DNA of 64,000 bases, taken from NCBI GenBank assembly GCA_028583605.1, contig CM053329.1:16748448-16812447 (forward strand), read 5' to 3'. The position numbers were made by a program, and so were the translations under genes. Origin of the DNA: Dastarcus helophoroides. Lineage: Eukaryota > Arthropoda > Insecta > Coleoptera > Bothrideridae. This document shows, piece after piece, positions 23,361-35,949 of the stretch (within the stretch, counting starts at the first letter, position 1; every line of letters starts with the position of its first letter). Under the pieces are notes generated by a model, which worked only from the letters and a program-made list of their open reading frames with translations, was not told the origin of the DNA and made no database searches.

Positions 23361-24419
23361 TTAAAAATGTCCACCACCTGCAAGTATGCTCGCCTCAACT
23401 CTTCTTCTCATAGATTCGCGTACTCGTTGAAAAATTCCTGCCGTATTTCTTATAGTGTTACAGGAATCTGTTATGCGATTTCTCAGTTCTTCTTCAGTTT
23501 GGATTGGGGTGCTATAAACTAAGGTTTTAAGATAGCCCCATAAAAACTAATCTAGACTGTTCAGGTCAGGGGATCTAGGCGGCCATAATTCTGTCCCTGC
23601 TCTGCCTATCCAGCGATTATTGTAATTTTGGTCCAAATATGCACGTGCCAAAACACTAAAATGCGCAGGGGCACCATCGTGCATAAACCACATTCGATTT
23701 CGGATTAAAACGGGAACATCTTCTAACAGCACTGGTAAATCATTTTCAAGAAAGTGACGATAATTTTCTCCATTTAATCTTCTTGGCAGAAAAAAGGGTC
23801 CAATTAAATAGTCGTCAACAATTCCTGCCCACACATTTACCGATAATTGTTCTTGGTGATTGACTTCGACCATGGCATGCGGGTTCTCTTCAGCCCAAAA
23901 GTGATTGTTGTGGAAGTTTCTAATTGCATTTCGGGAAAAACTGGCTTCATCAGTAAATAATACTTCTCTGTCAAATAGTGGATTTTCAACAATTTTTTGA
24001 ATGAACCATTGGCAGAAATTTATACGAAATGGTAAATCCCGAGGCAGTAAGGCCTGAACCCGTTGAATATGGTAAAAGTATAACAAAAAATCGTGAAGTA
24101 TCCTCCAGACTAAAATATGGAAGATATTTCAATTACTAGCAATTTTCCTTGTGCTTATTTCGGGATTTTGCTCAACTGAATTAAGAACAGCTATTTCAGT
24201 TTCTTCTGTTCTTGCGGTTCTTTGTGCCCCTTTTAAGTTATGATCGGGTTTAAAACATCCCTTCTCGCGTAGTCTTCTATGAGCGCTTGAAAAAGTTCTT
24301 GCATCTGGCACAATTCTTTGCGGAAAACGCTCTGCATACAGTCGCCTGGCTTCAAATGCATTTCCATCCGCAAGATCGTACATATAATGAATATCGGCAA
24401 ACTCAGCATTCTCAAACAT
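23361..24419 (-). pseudogene. Tc1/mariner-type DDE transposase with two in-frame stops
   Basis: A single reading frame of 352 codons runs from ATG at 24419 to TAA at 23361-23363. It is interrupted only by TGA (24129-24131) and TAG (23547-23549). The N-terminal part has a helix-turn-helix start of the type seen in insect transposases (ENAEFADIHYMYD; later RTFSSAHRRLREKG, then TRKIAS). The catalytic part shows LFTDEASF (first Asp), MWFMHDGAPAHF (second Asp) and PPRSPDLNSLD (third Asp). I count 41 residues between the second and third Asp, a DD41D spacing like that described for rosa-type elements; that family assignment is tentative. No frameshift is needed, so the decay is young: two point mutations would account for it. 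It lies between long inverted repeats, as expected for an autonomous element. Confidence 0.92.
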
Positions 24420-24533
24420 ATTTTCTTATACTTATCAATCACTCACATTCAGATAAAGTATTGAAGCGAAAAATTTGACACTTGTTTGTAAACACAAAAC
24501 TAAATCTCAGTGGCCTACTAGATTTTCATTAAT

Positions 24534-24989
24534 AAATTTATCTACCACAGCGGCATAGCAAGTAAATGATTTTTATTTTTTAATTCGGAAACCGTCCGTC
24601 ATAGGACAAAAAGTCAGATGCTCATTTTTGATAGAAACACAACAAAGACTAGGAAAATAATTCTTATTTTGAAAAATAGCATTGGCGCCACATTTTTTTT
24701 CAAAAATGTGTATCGACCTGTTTGTGGGAACGCCACTGGTGGAATCAGAACAAATGTTTTTTTGTCAAAATACTTGTTTTTATCCCCAGATATCGTGTAC
24801 TGAATATCAAAAAAATATCTAAACCAGTCTCAGAAATATTGAAGAAAAACCGATTTTTTTTTCAATTTTTACCGCCCTGTATATCGAAAATGAAGCGTTT
24901 CCGGACCTATGTTAATATAAAAATTTTGTCTTAAAATTGCCCAAGGAATATACACTTGCCGGTTCAGCATGCAATTATGAAACACCCTG
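24534..24989 (-). repeat. Right terminal inverted repeat of the Tc1-type element
   Basis: Reverse complement of the left arm. The outermost bases CAGGGTGTTTCATAATTGC match the left end with one difference. Confidence 0.9.
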
Positions 24990-27900
24990 TATATTTAGCT
25001 TTTCATTGATCCATTGGTGATGAATGCCAATTATTTCTACAACATTGGAATGGTTAACAATTCTTGAGTCTTTCCTAATAAAGACATTATGATCCCCAAA
25101 TACTAACTTTAGTACCTCGTTGAGATGACGAATTGAAATTATTCCTAGAACTTCGAAAAAATTTACAAGTATTTACAGTTGAAGATCCATAGGATTGAAC
25201 CTTTAAGAGTTATTTGCTGTTCTAGAAATAATTTGTCTTCATAATATTAATGAAGTACTTAAGTCGTATTTAGAGATCATTCTAGAAAAGATCCGGAAAA
25301 TTGAATCACAATCCAGATAGCTTCTTCCAAGTGAAACTTGTTTCAGGGACACGATAAAAATAAGTTGTGGAACTTTGAAAGCATTGGGTCTTTACCTTTA
25401 AAAAATATGGACTTTTACTTTTCCCAAGCAGTTATTTCTTAAAAAATCGATTAACCTAAAAGTTCTGGAATCTTTAGAAGTAAAGCTTATAAAATTGCGA
25501 AATACTAGAATGGATTTCTTTCGTTAATCCATTGCTGACAAAACACTATTAATCCTTCTAGTCCTTTTATGATTTATTGGTTACGAAGGTCAAAAACATC
25601 AACAACCTTACTACCCTTAGCCCTTTATTGGTTCACTGGGGGAAGGGAAACCAATTAACCAATTATTACTTAAAATAGTGGTTAGTTCAAAAGTCCTTGG
25701 TCTTTTATTCTAAAGAAACAAGGACACTCAAAATTAAAGTATATATATATATATATATTATATTTAGTTTTTTCTTGGCCCATTGGTGATGAATGCCAAT
25801 TATTTCTACAGCATTAAGATGGTTAGAAATTCATAAGTTTTTCATAATAAGGACATTATGATGCCCAAATACTAATTTAAGTACCTCATGATATGACGAA
25901 GTCAAATTATTCCTAGAACTTCGAAAAAAAAAAGTCTTTATAGTTGAAGATCCACAGAATTGGACCTTCAAAAGTTCTTAGCTGTTCTAGAAATAATTTG
26001 TCTTTGTCATACCAACGAAGTACTCAAGTAGTATTTAAAGATCATTCTAGAAAAGATCTAGAGAATTGAATTACAATCCACATAGCTTCTACCAAGTGAA
26101 ACTTGTTTCAAGAACACGATACAAATAAGTTGTGGAACTTTGAAAGCCCTTGGGTCTTTATCTTTAAAAATTATTGACTTTCGCTGTTTCTAAACTGTTA
26201 TTTCTTAACAAATCGACCAACTTAAAAGTTTTCGAATGTTCAGAAGTAAAGATTTTAGAATTACGAAATACTGCAATAGATTTTCTTCGTTAATCCATTG
26301 CTGACAAAACACTGTTAATCCTTCTAGGCCGTTGATGATTTATTGGTTACGAAGGCCAAAAACATCAACAACCTTACTATCCTTGGCCCTTTGTTGGTTC
26401 ACTGGGGGGGGGACCAATTATTACTTAAAATAGTGATAAGTTTAAAAGTTCTTGGTCTTTCATTCTAAAAAAACAAAGACGTTCACAATTACAGCATATA
26501 TATTTAGCTTTCTCTTGACCCATTGGTCATGAATGCCAATTATTTCTGCAACATCGAGATGGTTAGAAATCCTTGAGTCTTTCATAATAAAGACATTATG
26601 ATCCCCAAATACCAACTTAAGTACCTCGTTGAGACGACGAAGTGAAATTATTCCTAGAACTTCGAAAAAACTTAAAAGTATTTACAGTTGATCCATAGGA
26701 TTGAACCTTTAAGAGTTATTTGCTGTTCTAAAAATAATTTGTCTTCGTAATATCAATGAAGTACTTAAGTAGTATTTAGATATCATTCTAGAAAAAGATC
26801 TAGAGAATTGAATCACAATCCAGATAGCTTCTTTCAAGTGAAACTTGTTTCAAGGACACGATACAAATAAGCTGTGGAACTTTGAACGTCCTTGGGTCTT
26901 TACCTTTAAAAATTATTGACTTTTACTCTTCCTAACAGTCATTTCTTAAAAATCGTCTAACCTAAAAGTTCTCGAATCTTTAGAAGTAAAGCTTTTAGAA
27001 TTGCGAAATACTAGAATAGATTTCTTTTTTAATCCATTGCTGACAAAACACTGTTAATCCTTCTAGTCCTTTTATGATTTATTGGTTACGAAGGCCGAAA
27101 ACATCAACAACCTTACTACCCTTAGACCTTTGTTGGTTCACTGGGGAAAGGGAAACCAATTATTACTTAAAATAGTGGTTAGTTCAAAAGTCCTTGGTCT
27201 TTTATTCTAAGAAACAAGGACACTCAAAATTAAAGTATATATATATATATATATATATATTTAGTTTTTTCTTGGCCCATTGGTGATGAATGCCAATTAT
27301 TTTCTACAGCATTAAGATGGTTAGAAATTCATAAGTTTTTCATAATAAGGACATTATGATGCCCAAATACTAATTTAAGTACCTCATGATATGACGAAGT
27401 CAAATTATTCCTAGAACTTCGAAAAAAAAAAGTCTTTATAGTTGAAGATCCACAGAATTGGACCTTCAAAAGTTCTTAGCTGTTCTAGAAATAATTTGTC
27501 TTTGTCATACCAACGAAGTACTCAAGTAGTATTTTAAAGATCATTCTAGAAAAGATCTAGAGAATTGAATTACAATCCACATAGCTTCTACCAAGTGAAA
27601 CTTGTTTCAAGAACACGATACAAATAAGTTGTGGAACTTTGAAAGCCCTTGGGTCTTTATCTTTAAAAATTATTGACTTTCGCTGTTTCTAAACTGTTAT
27701 TTCTTAACAAATCGACCAACTTAAAAGTTTTCGAATGTTCAGAAGTAAAGATTTTAGAATTACGAAATACTGCAATAGATTTTCTTCGTTAATCCATTGC
27801 TGACAAAACACTGTTAATCCTTCTAGGCCGTTGATGATTTATTGGTTACGAAGGCCAAAAACATCAACAACCTTACTATCCTTGGCCCTTTGTTGGTTCA

Positions 27901-30900
27901 CTGGGGGGGGGACCAATTATTACTTAAAATAGTGATAAGTTTAAAAGTTCTTGGTCTTTCATTCTAAAAAAACAAAGACGTTCACAATTACAGCATATAT
28001 ATTTAGCTTTCTCTTGACCCATTGGTCATGAATGCCAATTATTTCTGCAACATCGAGATGGTTAGAAATCCTTGAGTCTTTCATAATAAAGACATTATGA
28101 TCCCCAAATACCAACTTAAGTACCTCGTTGAGACGACGAAGTGAAATTATTCCTAGAACTTCGAAAAAACTTAAAAGTATTTACAGTTGATCCATAGGAT
28201 TGAACCTTTAAGAGTTATTTGCTGTTCTAAAAATAATTTGTCTTCGTAATATCAATGAAGTACTTAAGTAGTATTTAGATATCATTCTAGAAAAGATCTA
28301 GAGAATTGAATCACAATCCAGATAGCTTCTTTCAAGTGAAACTTGTTTCAAGGACACGATACAAATAAGCTGTGGAACTTTGAACGTCCTTGGGTCTTTA
28401 CCTTTAAAAATTATTGACTTTTACTCTTCCTAAACAGTCATTTCTTAAAAAATCGTCTAACCTAAAAGTTCTCGAATCTTTAGAAGTAAAGCTTTTAGAA
28501 TTGCGAAATACTAGAATAGATTTCTTTTTTTAATCCATTGCTGACAAAACACTGTTAATCCTTCTAGTCCTTTTATGATTTATTGGTTACGAAGGCCGAA
28601 AACATCAACAACCTTACTACCCTTAGACCTTTGTTGGTTCACTGGGGAAAGGGAAACCAATTATTACTTAAAATAGTGATAAGTTTTAAAGTCCTTGGTG
28701 TTTCATTCCAAAAAAAAGGGACGTTCACAATTACAGTATATATATTTAGCTTTTTCTTGGCCCATTGGTCATGAATGCCAATTATTTCAACAACATCGAG
28801 ATGGTTAGAAATCCTTGAGTCTTTCATAATTAAAACATTATGATCCCCAAATACTAACTTAAGAACCTGGTTGATATGACGAAGTCAAATTATTCCTAGA
28901 ACTTCAGAAAAATTTAAAAGCATTTACAGTTGAAGATCCATAGAATTGGACCTTTAAAAGTTATTCGCTGTTCTAGAAATAATTTGTCTTCTTAATATCA
29001 ATGAAGTACTTAAGTAGTATTTAGAGATCATTCTAGAAAAGATCCAGAGAATTGAATCACAATCCAGATAGCTTCTTCCAAGTAAAACTTGTTTCAAGGA
29101 CACGATACAAATAAGTTGTGAAACTTTGAAAGCATTGGGTCTTTATCTTTAAAAAATATTGACTTTTACTCTTCCTAAACAGTTATTTCTTAAAAAATCG
29201 ATTAACCTAAAAGTTCTCGAATCTTTAGAAGTAAAGCTTTTATAATTGCGAAATACTAGAAGAAATTTCTTTCGTTAATCCATTGCTGACAAAACACTGT
29301 TAATCCTTCTAGTCCTTTTATGATTTATTGGTTACGAAGGTCAAAAACATCAACAACTTCACTACCCTTAGCCCTTTGTTAGTTCACTGGAAGGGGAAAA
29401 CCAATTATAACTTAAAATAGTGATAAGTTTAAAAGTCCTTGGTCTTTCATTCTAAAGAAACAGGGACTTTCACAATTACAGTATATATATTTAGCTTTTT
29501 CTTGACCCATTGGTCATGAATGCCAATTATTTCTGCAACATCAAGATGGTTAGAAATCCTTGAGTCTTTCATAATTAAAACATTATGATCCCCAAATACT
29601 AACTTAAGAACCTGGTTGATATGACGAAGTCAAATTATTCCTAGAACTTCGAAAAAATTTAAAATCATTTACAGTTGAAGATCCATAGAATTGGACCTTT
29701 AAAAGTTATTCGCTGTCCTAGAAATAATTTGTCTTTGTCATATCAATGAACTACTTAAGTAGTATTTGGAGATCATTCTAGAAAAGATCTAGAGAATTGA
29801 ATCACAATCCAGATAACTTCTTCCAAGTGAAACTTGTTTCAAGGACACGATACAAATAATTTGTGGAACTTTGAAAGCCCTGGGTCTTTACCTTTAAAAA
29901 TTATTGACTTTTATTCTTCCTAAACTGTTATTTCTTAACAAATTAACTAACTTAAATTTTCAAATGTTTAGAAGGAAAGATCCCTCAGAATTGCGAAATA
30001 CTACAATAGATTTCCGTCGTTAATCCATTGCTGACAAAACACTGTAAATCCTTCTAGTCCTTTTATAATTTATTGGTTACGTAGGCCAACAACATCAACA
30101 ACCTTACTACCCTTAGCCCTTTGTTGGTACACTGGGGGAGTATTGAATCACAATCCACATAGCTTTTTTCAAGTTAAACTTGTTTCAAGGACACGATACA
30201 AATAAGTTGTGGAACCTTGAAAGCCCTTGGGTCTTTACCTTTAAAAATGATTGACTTTTATTCTTCCTTAACTGTTATTTCTTAAAAAATCGACTAACTT
30301 AAAAGTTCTCGAATGTTTAAAAGTAAACATTTTAGAATTACGAAATTAGAATAGATTTCTTTCGTTAATCCATAGCTGACAAAACACTGTTAATCCTTCT
30401 AGTCCTTTGATGATTTATTGGTTACGAAGGCCAAAAACATCAACAACCTTATTACTTTCAGCCTTTTGTTGGTCCACTGGAGATGAAAACCAAACATTAC
30501 CTAAAATAGTGATCAGCTTAAAAGTTCTTACTCTTTCATTTTATAAAAACAAGCACGTTCAAAATTACAATATATGCATTTAGTTTTTTCTTGATTTATT
30601 GATGATAAATGCCAATTATTTCCACAACATCGACATAGTTAAAAGTTCTTGAGTCTTTCATAATAAAGACATTATGATCTACAAATACTAACTCAAGTAG
30701 CCCATAAATTTGACAAAGTCCAATTATTTCTAGGACTTCGAAAAAAATTAAAAGCCCTTGGATCTTTTCAGTTGAAGATTCAAAGTCTTGTATCTTTAAA
30801 AGTTTTTCGATGATTCAAAAATAATTTGTCTTCGTCGTACCAACTAGGTACTTAATTTAGTATTTTAAGACCATTTTAGGAAATTCCTTACCTGTTATTC

Positions 30901-32560
30901 TTTAACAAATCGATAAATTCAAAAGTTATCGAGTCTTTACAAGTAAAGATTCTAGAATTACCAATTATCAACTAAGTACTTAAGTTAGTATTTCAAGACC
31001 ATTCTAGGAAATTCCAAAGATTTGAATCACAGTCCACATAGCTTCTTCCAAGGAAACCTTATTTCGAAGACACGATACGAATAAGTTGTGGAACTTCAAA
31101 AGCCCTTGGGTCTTTACCTTTAAAGATTCTTTGCTTTTTATTCTTCCTTACTTGTTATTTCTTAACAAATCGACAAACCCTAAATTTCTTGAGTTTTTTC
31201 TAGTAAAGATTCTAGAATTACAAAAATGCTACATTAAATTTCCTTCTTTTATTCTTTCCTGACTCAAACACTGTTAATGCTTTCAGTCATTTGAGAATTT
31301 ATTGGTTACGAAGGCCAAAACCATCAACAATTTTATAACTGTTGGCCCTTTGTTGGTTTGCTGAAAATGGAAACCAATTATTACTTAAAATAGTGATGAG
31401 TTTAAAAATCCCTGGTTTTTTATTTTAAAGAAATAAAGACGCTAAAACTTACAGTATATTATTCAGTTTCTTCTTGATTTATTGGTGATGAATGCCAATT
31501 ACTCCAAAAACATCAACATGGGTAAAGGTTCTTGAGTGTTTAATGATAAAGACCTAATGATCTCCAAATACCAACTTAACTATTTCATTGATATCACGAA
31601 GACAAATTCTTTCCGGAACATTAAAAAAATGTAAAAGTCTTTGGATCTTTATAGCTAAAGATTCAAAGACTTAGAACTTTAAAAGCTTTCGATATTCTAA
31701 AGATAATTGATTTTCGTCATATCAACGAGGTACTTAAGTTAGTGTTTGGAGATCATTCTGGAAAATCTTCAAGACTTGGACCATAATCTATATAGCTTTT
31801 TTAAAATAAAATTTGTTTTAATGATACAATAGGAATAAGTTGTAAAACTTAAAGTCCTTGGGTCTTTACCCTTAAAAATTTAATGACTTATTCTTCCTTA
31901 CTTGTTATTCCTTAACAAATTGGCAAACTTAAAAGTGCTCGAGTCTTTACAAGTAAAGATTCTAAAATAAGTGAAGCTTCTAGAAATACCAGAATACAAT
32001 AGATTTCCACCGTTAATTCATTGCTGACTAGAACACTGGTAATTCTTTGAGCCTTTCGGTGATTTGTTGGTTACGAAGGCCAGAAACATCAACACCTTTT
32101 ATTAGCCCTTTGTTGATACATTGAAGATGAAAACCAATTATTATTTAAAATAGTGATAGGTTTAAAAATGCTTGGTCTATAATTTTAAAGAAACAAGGAC
32201 TTTCAAAATATTACAGGATATGTACTTAGTCCTTCACTGATTCATTGGTGATAAAAGCCACTTACTCCTACTACATGAACATGGTTGAAAGTTCTTGAGA
32301 TAATAATAAAGACCTAATGTTCTTCAATTACTTACTTAAGAAACTCGTTGATATGACGAAGACAAATTATTTCTAGAACATCGAAAAGCTTTTAAAGCTC
32401 CAAGTCTTTGAATCTTTAACTGTAAAGACCTTTAAAAGTTTTTCGATGTTCTAAAAATAATTTATCTTTGTCATATCAACGAGGTAATTAAGTTAGTATT
32501 CGAAAATTATTCTAGAAGAGATCCAAGTCTTTGGATCTTTAACTGCACAGACCCAAAGAC
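24990..32560. repeat. Satellite array, right part (mostly about 750-bp units)
   Basis: The unit landmark recurs at about 25575, 26339, 27078, 27838, 28578, 29325, 30070, 30417, 31298 and 32055. Units are mainly 740-765 bp. One short interval of 347 bp results from a deletion near 30140, followed by an 881-bp interval with a partial internal duplication near 30880-30960. Divergence increases towards 32500. Short (TA)n and (G)n runs lie inside units. Confidence 0.92.
25676..28670. repeat. Recent 1.5-kb tandem duplication of a satellite dimer
   Basis: About 25676-27173 and 27174-28670 are nearly identical, down to (AT)n and poly-G runs, with a 1499-1500-bp offset between landmarks (26339/27838 and 27078/28578). 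Other neighbouring units are far more diverged. Confidence 0.85.
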
Positions 32561-33007
32561 GCCCAAAACGAAACCAAAAATGTGCAATTTCTTAATCTTT
32601 TGTTGATTCATTGATAATGAAGGCAAAAAATTCAACAAACATCCTAACAGTTGCTGCTTAACTATAAAGAACAGGAAAAGAGATTTCAGTGCATCTTTTC
32701 CATGGAAGGAAGTCTGCTTTAACTCAGACAACCCTTTCTTAGTGGCCGAACCCATGACGGAAACTATCCTGATTGGTATGGAATGCTCAATTCCCCACTC
32801 CCAAAAGAAATCTGCCTCCAGTAAATCTTGGTTCAGTAAAAAATGTGCTCGGGCTGTCTCCTGCAAAAATCGCGCATATTGTCGTTGGTGAAATAATCCC
32901 TCAGTCGAGACTCGGACCATATTTGTAGATGCACGAAATTCTTGTAAACAGGTTATTGACGAGGCAAAAGGTAATTTCGAACGTAAAATGCGCCAGAGGC
33001 TTATCAA
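32507..33007 (-). CDS. Unrecognised 166-codon open frame at the edge of the satellite
   Basis: The frame is open for 166 codons, and its first 110 or so codons lie in sequence of more balanced composition (about 32650-33007). The last part runs into diverged satellite sequence, so the true end, if any, is uncertain. I recognise no domain, signal peptide or transmembrane segment. Another minus-strand frame starting at the ATG near 33043 overlaps it. It may be a relic of a transposon gene or chance. Confidence 0.2.
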   Translation of the reverse strand: MISLWRILRSKLPFASSITCLQEFRASTNMVRVSTEGLFHQRQYARFLQETARAHFLLNQDLLEADFFWEWGIEHSIPIRIVSVMGSATKKGLSELKQTSFHGKDALKSLFLFFIVKQQLLGCLLNFLPSLSMNQQKIKKLHIFGFVLGVFGSVQLKIQRLGSLLE

Positions 33008-33499
33008 CTGCTCGAACGGTTCCAGGTTTTTTTGGGGTCATCTTGAAAATATATGTAATTTGTTTATTATTACTTCCAACAAATATAACTATTATTTCAA
33101 TATTTGGTTATAGACACTTAACTTCTTATCTTTTATAATTGTTTACACATTAAATGAATGTTTAGGTATATTGTAAATATTTTTTAATGTTTAAACAATA
33201 GTTTATATTCATAATGTGACCATTTTAAGTAAGATTTTTTGTTCAGTTTTAATCTTTGTTTATGCAATTAAAATAATATTCAAGCCATTTTAGTGATATT
33301 GTAGGGTAAAGATAGAATAAGGAATTTTGGGTACTTTGTTGACACAAAAATAGTTGTACTGTTTGGAAAAATTGCCCAATGTGTTTGCTTATAGGTTAAT
33401 TTGAGGTAAGTAGAGAAACATCTATTTCAAATTTTATTTGAAAGAAACATAACATTTCGATTGGAAACAATTTTACATCTTCAAATACTCCATCTTTAC
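33008..33499. other. AT-rich spacer
   Basis: No supported feature between the frame above and the retrotransposon remnant. Confidence 0.4.
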
Positions 33500-35354
33500 T
33501 CGATGAATAGCAATAGCAATATTGCTACTGCATCCAAGAAAAAGGCTGATATGTTAGCCTTAATGTTTGCTGAAAATTCCAATCTTGATTCTTGAAACGC
33601 ACAACCTCCTATTCTTCCTAAGGTTGGCACATTGATACGGCTGAAGTTGTTTTCAGACAACGCACAATCAGGAAGATTCTCTTTTGAGCTGGCGACACCT
33701 CGAAAGCTTCTGGCCTTGATGGTATTCCCGCTATTGTTCTTAAGAAGTGCGCCACAGAGTTTACTCCTGTCCTAAGCAAATTGTTCACACTCTCTTACAA
33801 CAAAGGTGTATTCCCTAACATCTGGAAATCTGCTAGGGTGCAGCCTGTCCCTAAAAAGGGAAAAAGGAATCTGCATAACAACTATCGCACTATATCTTTG
33901 TTACCCGTTATATCTAAAGTGATGGAAAAGATTATCAACATCGAGATTTTCAAATATCTGGAGGAAAATAGAATCATCTTTGACAGGCAATACGGTTTTA
34001 GACAACAACGTTCTACTGGCGATCTACTGGCATATGTTACTCACATTTGTAACTCAGCTATGGAAAAACATGGTGAGACTACAATTGTGGCATTGGCTCT
34101 CAAAGGCTTTCGACAGAGTCTTGCACCAATCTCTTCTCGCCAAATTAATATCTTATGGCCTTCCTCCTGGACTCTGTCATTTGATATCCAATTCTCGCTG
34201 ACGGATCTCTTCAGGTCGTCGTCGATGGCATCTCATCCGAGACATTTGCGATTAACGCAGGGGTACCTCAGGGATCTGTTTTGTCTTCACTCTATTTTTG
34301 TTACACATAAACGATCTCTTAGCTTCAAATTTCAATGCTGTATACAGCTACGCAGCTGAAAGTAACCTTGTGTCACCTTTTTTCTCCGACAAACCATTAT
34401 CTATCGCTGCTTCAGATCGACTAAAGAAACGGCAGATACAGACAATTAATCGGAATCTCGAGATTATTCTGGAATGGGGTAAAAACAATTTGGTCGACTT
34501 CAACGCTTCAAAAATTCAGGCCGCGGTTTTCTCTAAGAAAACATCAAGGAATAATTCAACAAATATACTAATGGGTGGTAAAATCTTTCCGATGGGATCT
34601 AATCTATCTATCCTAGAAGTGAATGCGAGCACTAACTTTTCTTGGGACGATCATGTGCGCGCCATTGCCATATCCGCCTCTCAGAAGCTAGGCTTTTTTT
34701 TAAAGCTAAAAAGTACTTTACATCTCATCAGCTATTAACACTATAGAAAGCTCAAGTTGGGCCAACACTAGCCAATACTGTTCTGTTCTCATGTTTGGAG
34801 TTCAGTCCCAAAACACACTTTGGCTCTCTTGGATTCGATTCAAAGAAGAGCAATTTGCCTAATTGATGACGAGTGTCTGACCGATAATTTATTGGTTACG
34901 AAGGCCAAAAACATCAACAACCTTACTACCCTTAACCCTTTGTTGGTTCAGTGACGAGAGTCTGACCAATTCTCTCGAAATACTAGAGCACAGGCGTATG
35001 GTTGATGACTTGTCTCTTTTCTACAAGTACTATCATGGAAGATGCTCGCAGAAACTAATAGGATTGATCCCCCAAGGGCAAGATTCTTGAGGCGTATTAT
35101 ACAGTCTAAGACAGCAAATTCCTGTGCGGTCCAGCTTGACACAGTGAGAAGTTCTGTCTACGAAGTCTCTTTTTTCATTAGAACTTCCAAGTTATGGAAC
35201 TTGTTGCCGAAAGGAATTTTCCCCAAAAATTACAACCTATCCTTGTTTAAGAAAGCGGTTCATCGCCATCTATCCTTGTTTCCACATCCTTCTTGCAGTG
35301 CTTTGAAAGCATAATGGGGTTACCCTTTGCGAGTGGATTAAACTTTTAAAAAAA
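33500..35354 (+). pseudogene. Jockey-like non-LTR retrotransposon, reverse transcriptase remnant
   Basis: This is the RT and C-terminal region of an ORF2, 5'-truncated and with several frameshifts. Visible RT landmarks: SGLDGIPA (near 33710), QPVPKKGKRN and YRTISLLPVISKVMEKI (33840-33940), YGFRQQRSTGD (33990-34025), SKAFDRVLH (34110, shifted frame), INAGVPQGSVLS (34250, another frame), then a SYAAES segment where the catalytic YADD box is expected, so the second Asp is lost. Further blocks follow, such as SDRLKKRQ and LGFFLKLK. The C-terminal block at 35042-35314 (SKLWNLLPKG, NLSLFKKAVHRHL) ends the protein. A short 3' UTR ends with an A-rich tail at about 35354. Catalytically dead. A related, more decayed copy is at 60905-62551. 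Confidence 0.88.
34883..34951 (+). repeat. Satellite fragment inserted in the retrotransposon remnant
   Basis: About 65 bp (from AATTTATTGGTTACGAAGG to CCCTTTGTTGGTTCA) match the satellite unit of 17640-32560 almost exactly. The fragment is flanked by 16-bp direct repeats, TGACGAGTGTCTGACC (34867-34882) and TGACGAGAGTCTGACC (34952-34967), one mismatch apart. The related remnant near 61530 lacks the insert. Confidence 0.85.
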
Positions 35355-35949
35355 TCTACTTTTATCTCGTTAAAGTTAACAATTGGTTCCTGCTGCTGCG
35401 TTGATAAGTTTAAACTTTATTAGAGCTTCAAAAAGTATCTATCATGGACACATTCCAATTTTGTTTTGGCACCTAATTGTAAAGACTCCAATAGAAAGAA
35501 GATTCAAAGATTTTGTTTTATATTTTAAAGGTTTTTACGATCCTTGGGTTTTCAATTCTCTAGTCTACTGACTAGAGGATTGGGGTCAAATAAGAAAAGA
35601 GGTTCAGCACAAGCTCCCTTCTTGCTAAAAGCAAAAATATTTCACATTGTATTTTAACCATATCTTCAATTTTTTGTCCTCTGTTTTGTAGGCAGTTTTC
35701 TTCAAATTCTTCTTTTTTGATTCTCTCTCTGAAGATAATAGCTAGGTCAAATCCAAAAAAGGTTTCATTATTTTACCACATCGGTAATTAAATAAATAAT
35801 TACGCGATGAGTATGTCGCCAGCAGAACTGGCATTTTCAAGCGTACTAATTTAAAAAAATTAGCAAAAGATGTATCGACGTCATCTGCATTGGGATTCAA
35901 ATCGATACCTTTTTTGGACTTAATCACAAGCCATAATGTTTAGTTTAGT
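35355..35949. other. Non-coding sequence, no supported feature
   Basis: Short open frames only. The words GAAGATAATAGCTAGGT near 35730 belong to the foldback family described next. Confidence 0.35.

Larger units (their letters stand above)
22858..24989 (-). mobile_element. Tc1/mariner-superfamily transposon with about 460-bp inverted repeats
   Basis: The element starts CAGGGTTTTTCATAATTGCATGC-like and ends in its inverse (GCATGCAATTATGAAACACC, then CTG), flanked by TA at 22856-22857 and 24990-24991. It is 2132 bp long. The terminal inverted repeats span about 22858-23325 and 24534-24989. It sits inside a satellite unit: the flanks join to TTACACTATATATTTAGC-like sequence, which matches uninterrupted units (for example near 26490 and 27990). 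It carries one transposase gene, which is broken (next entry). Confidence 0.92.

Noticed and set aside
22858..24989. The long inverted repeats as an unrelated palindromic duplication
   Set aside because: TA duplications, termini like other Tc1/mariner elements and an internal transposase show it is one transposon.
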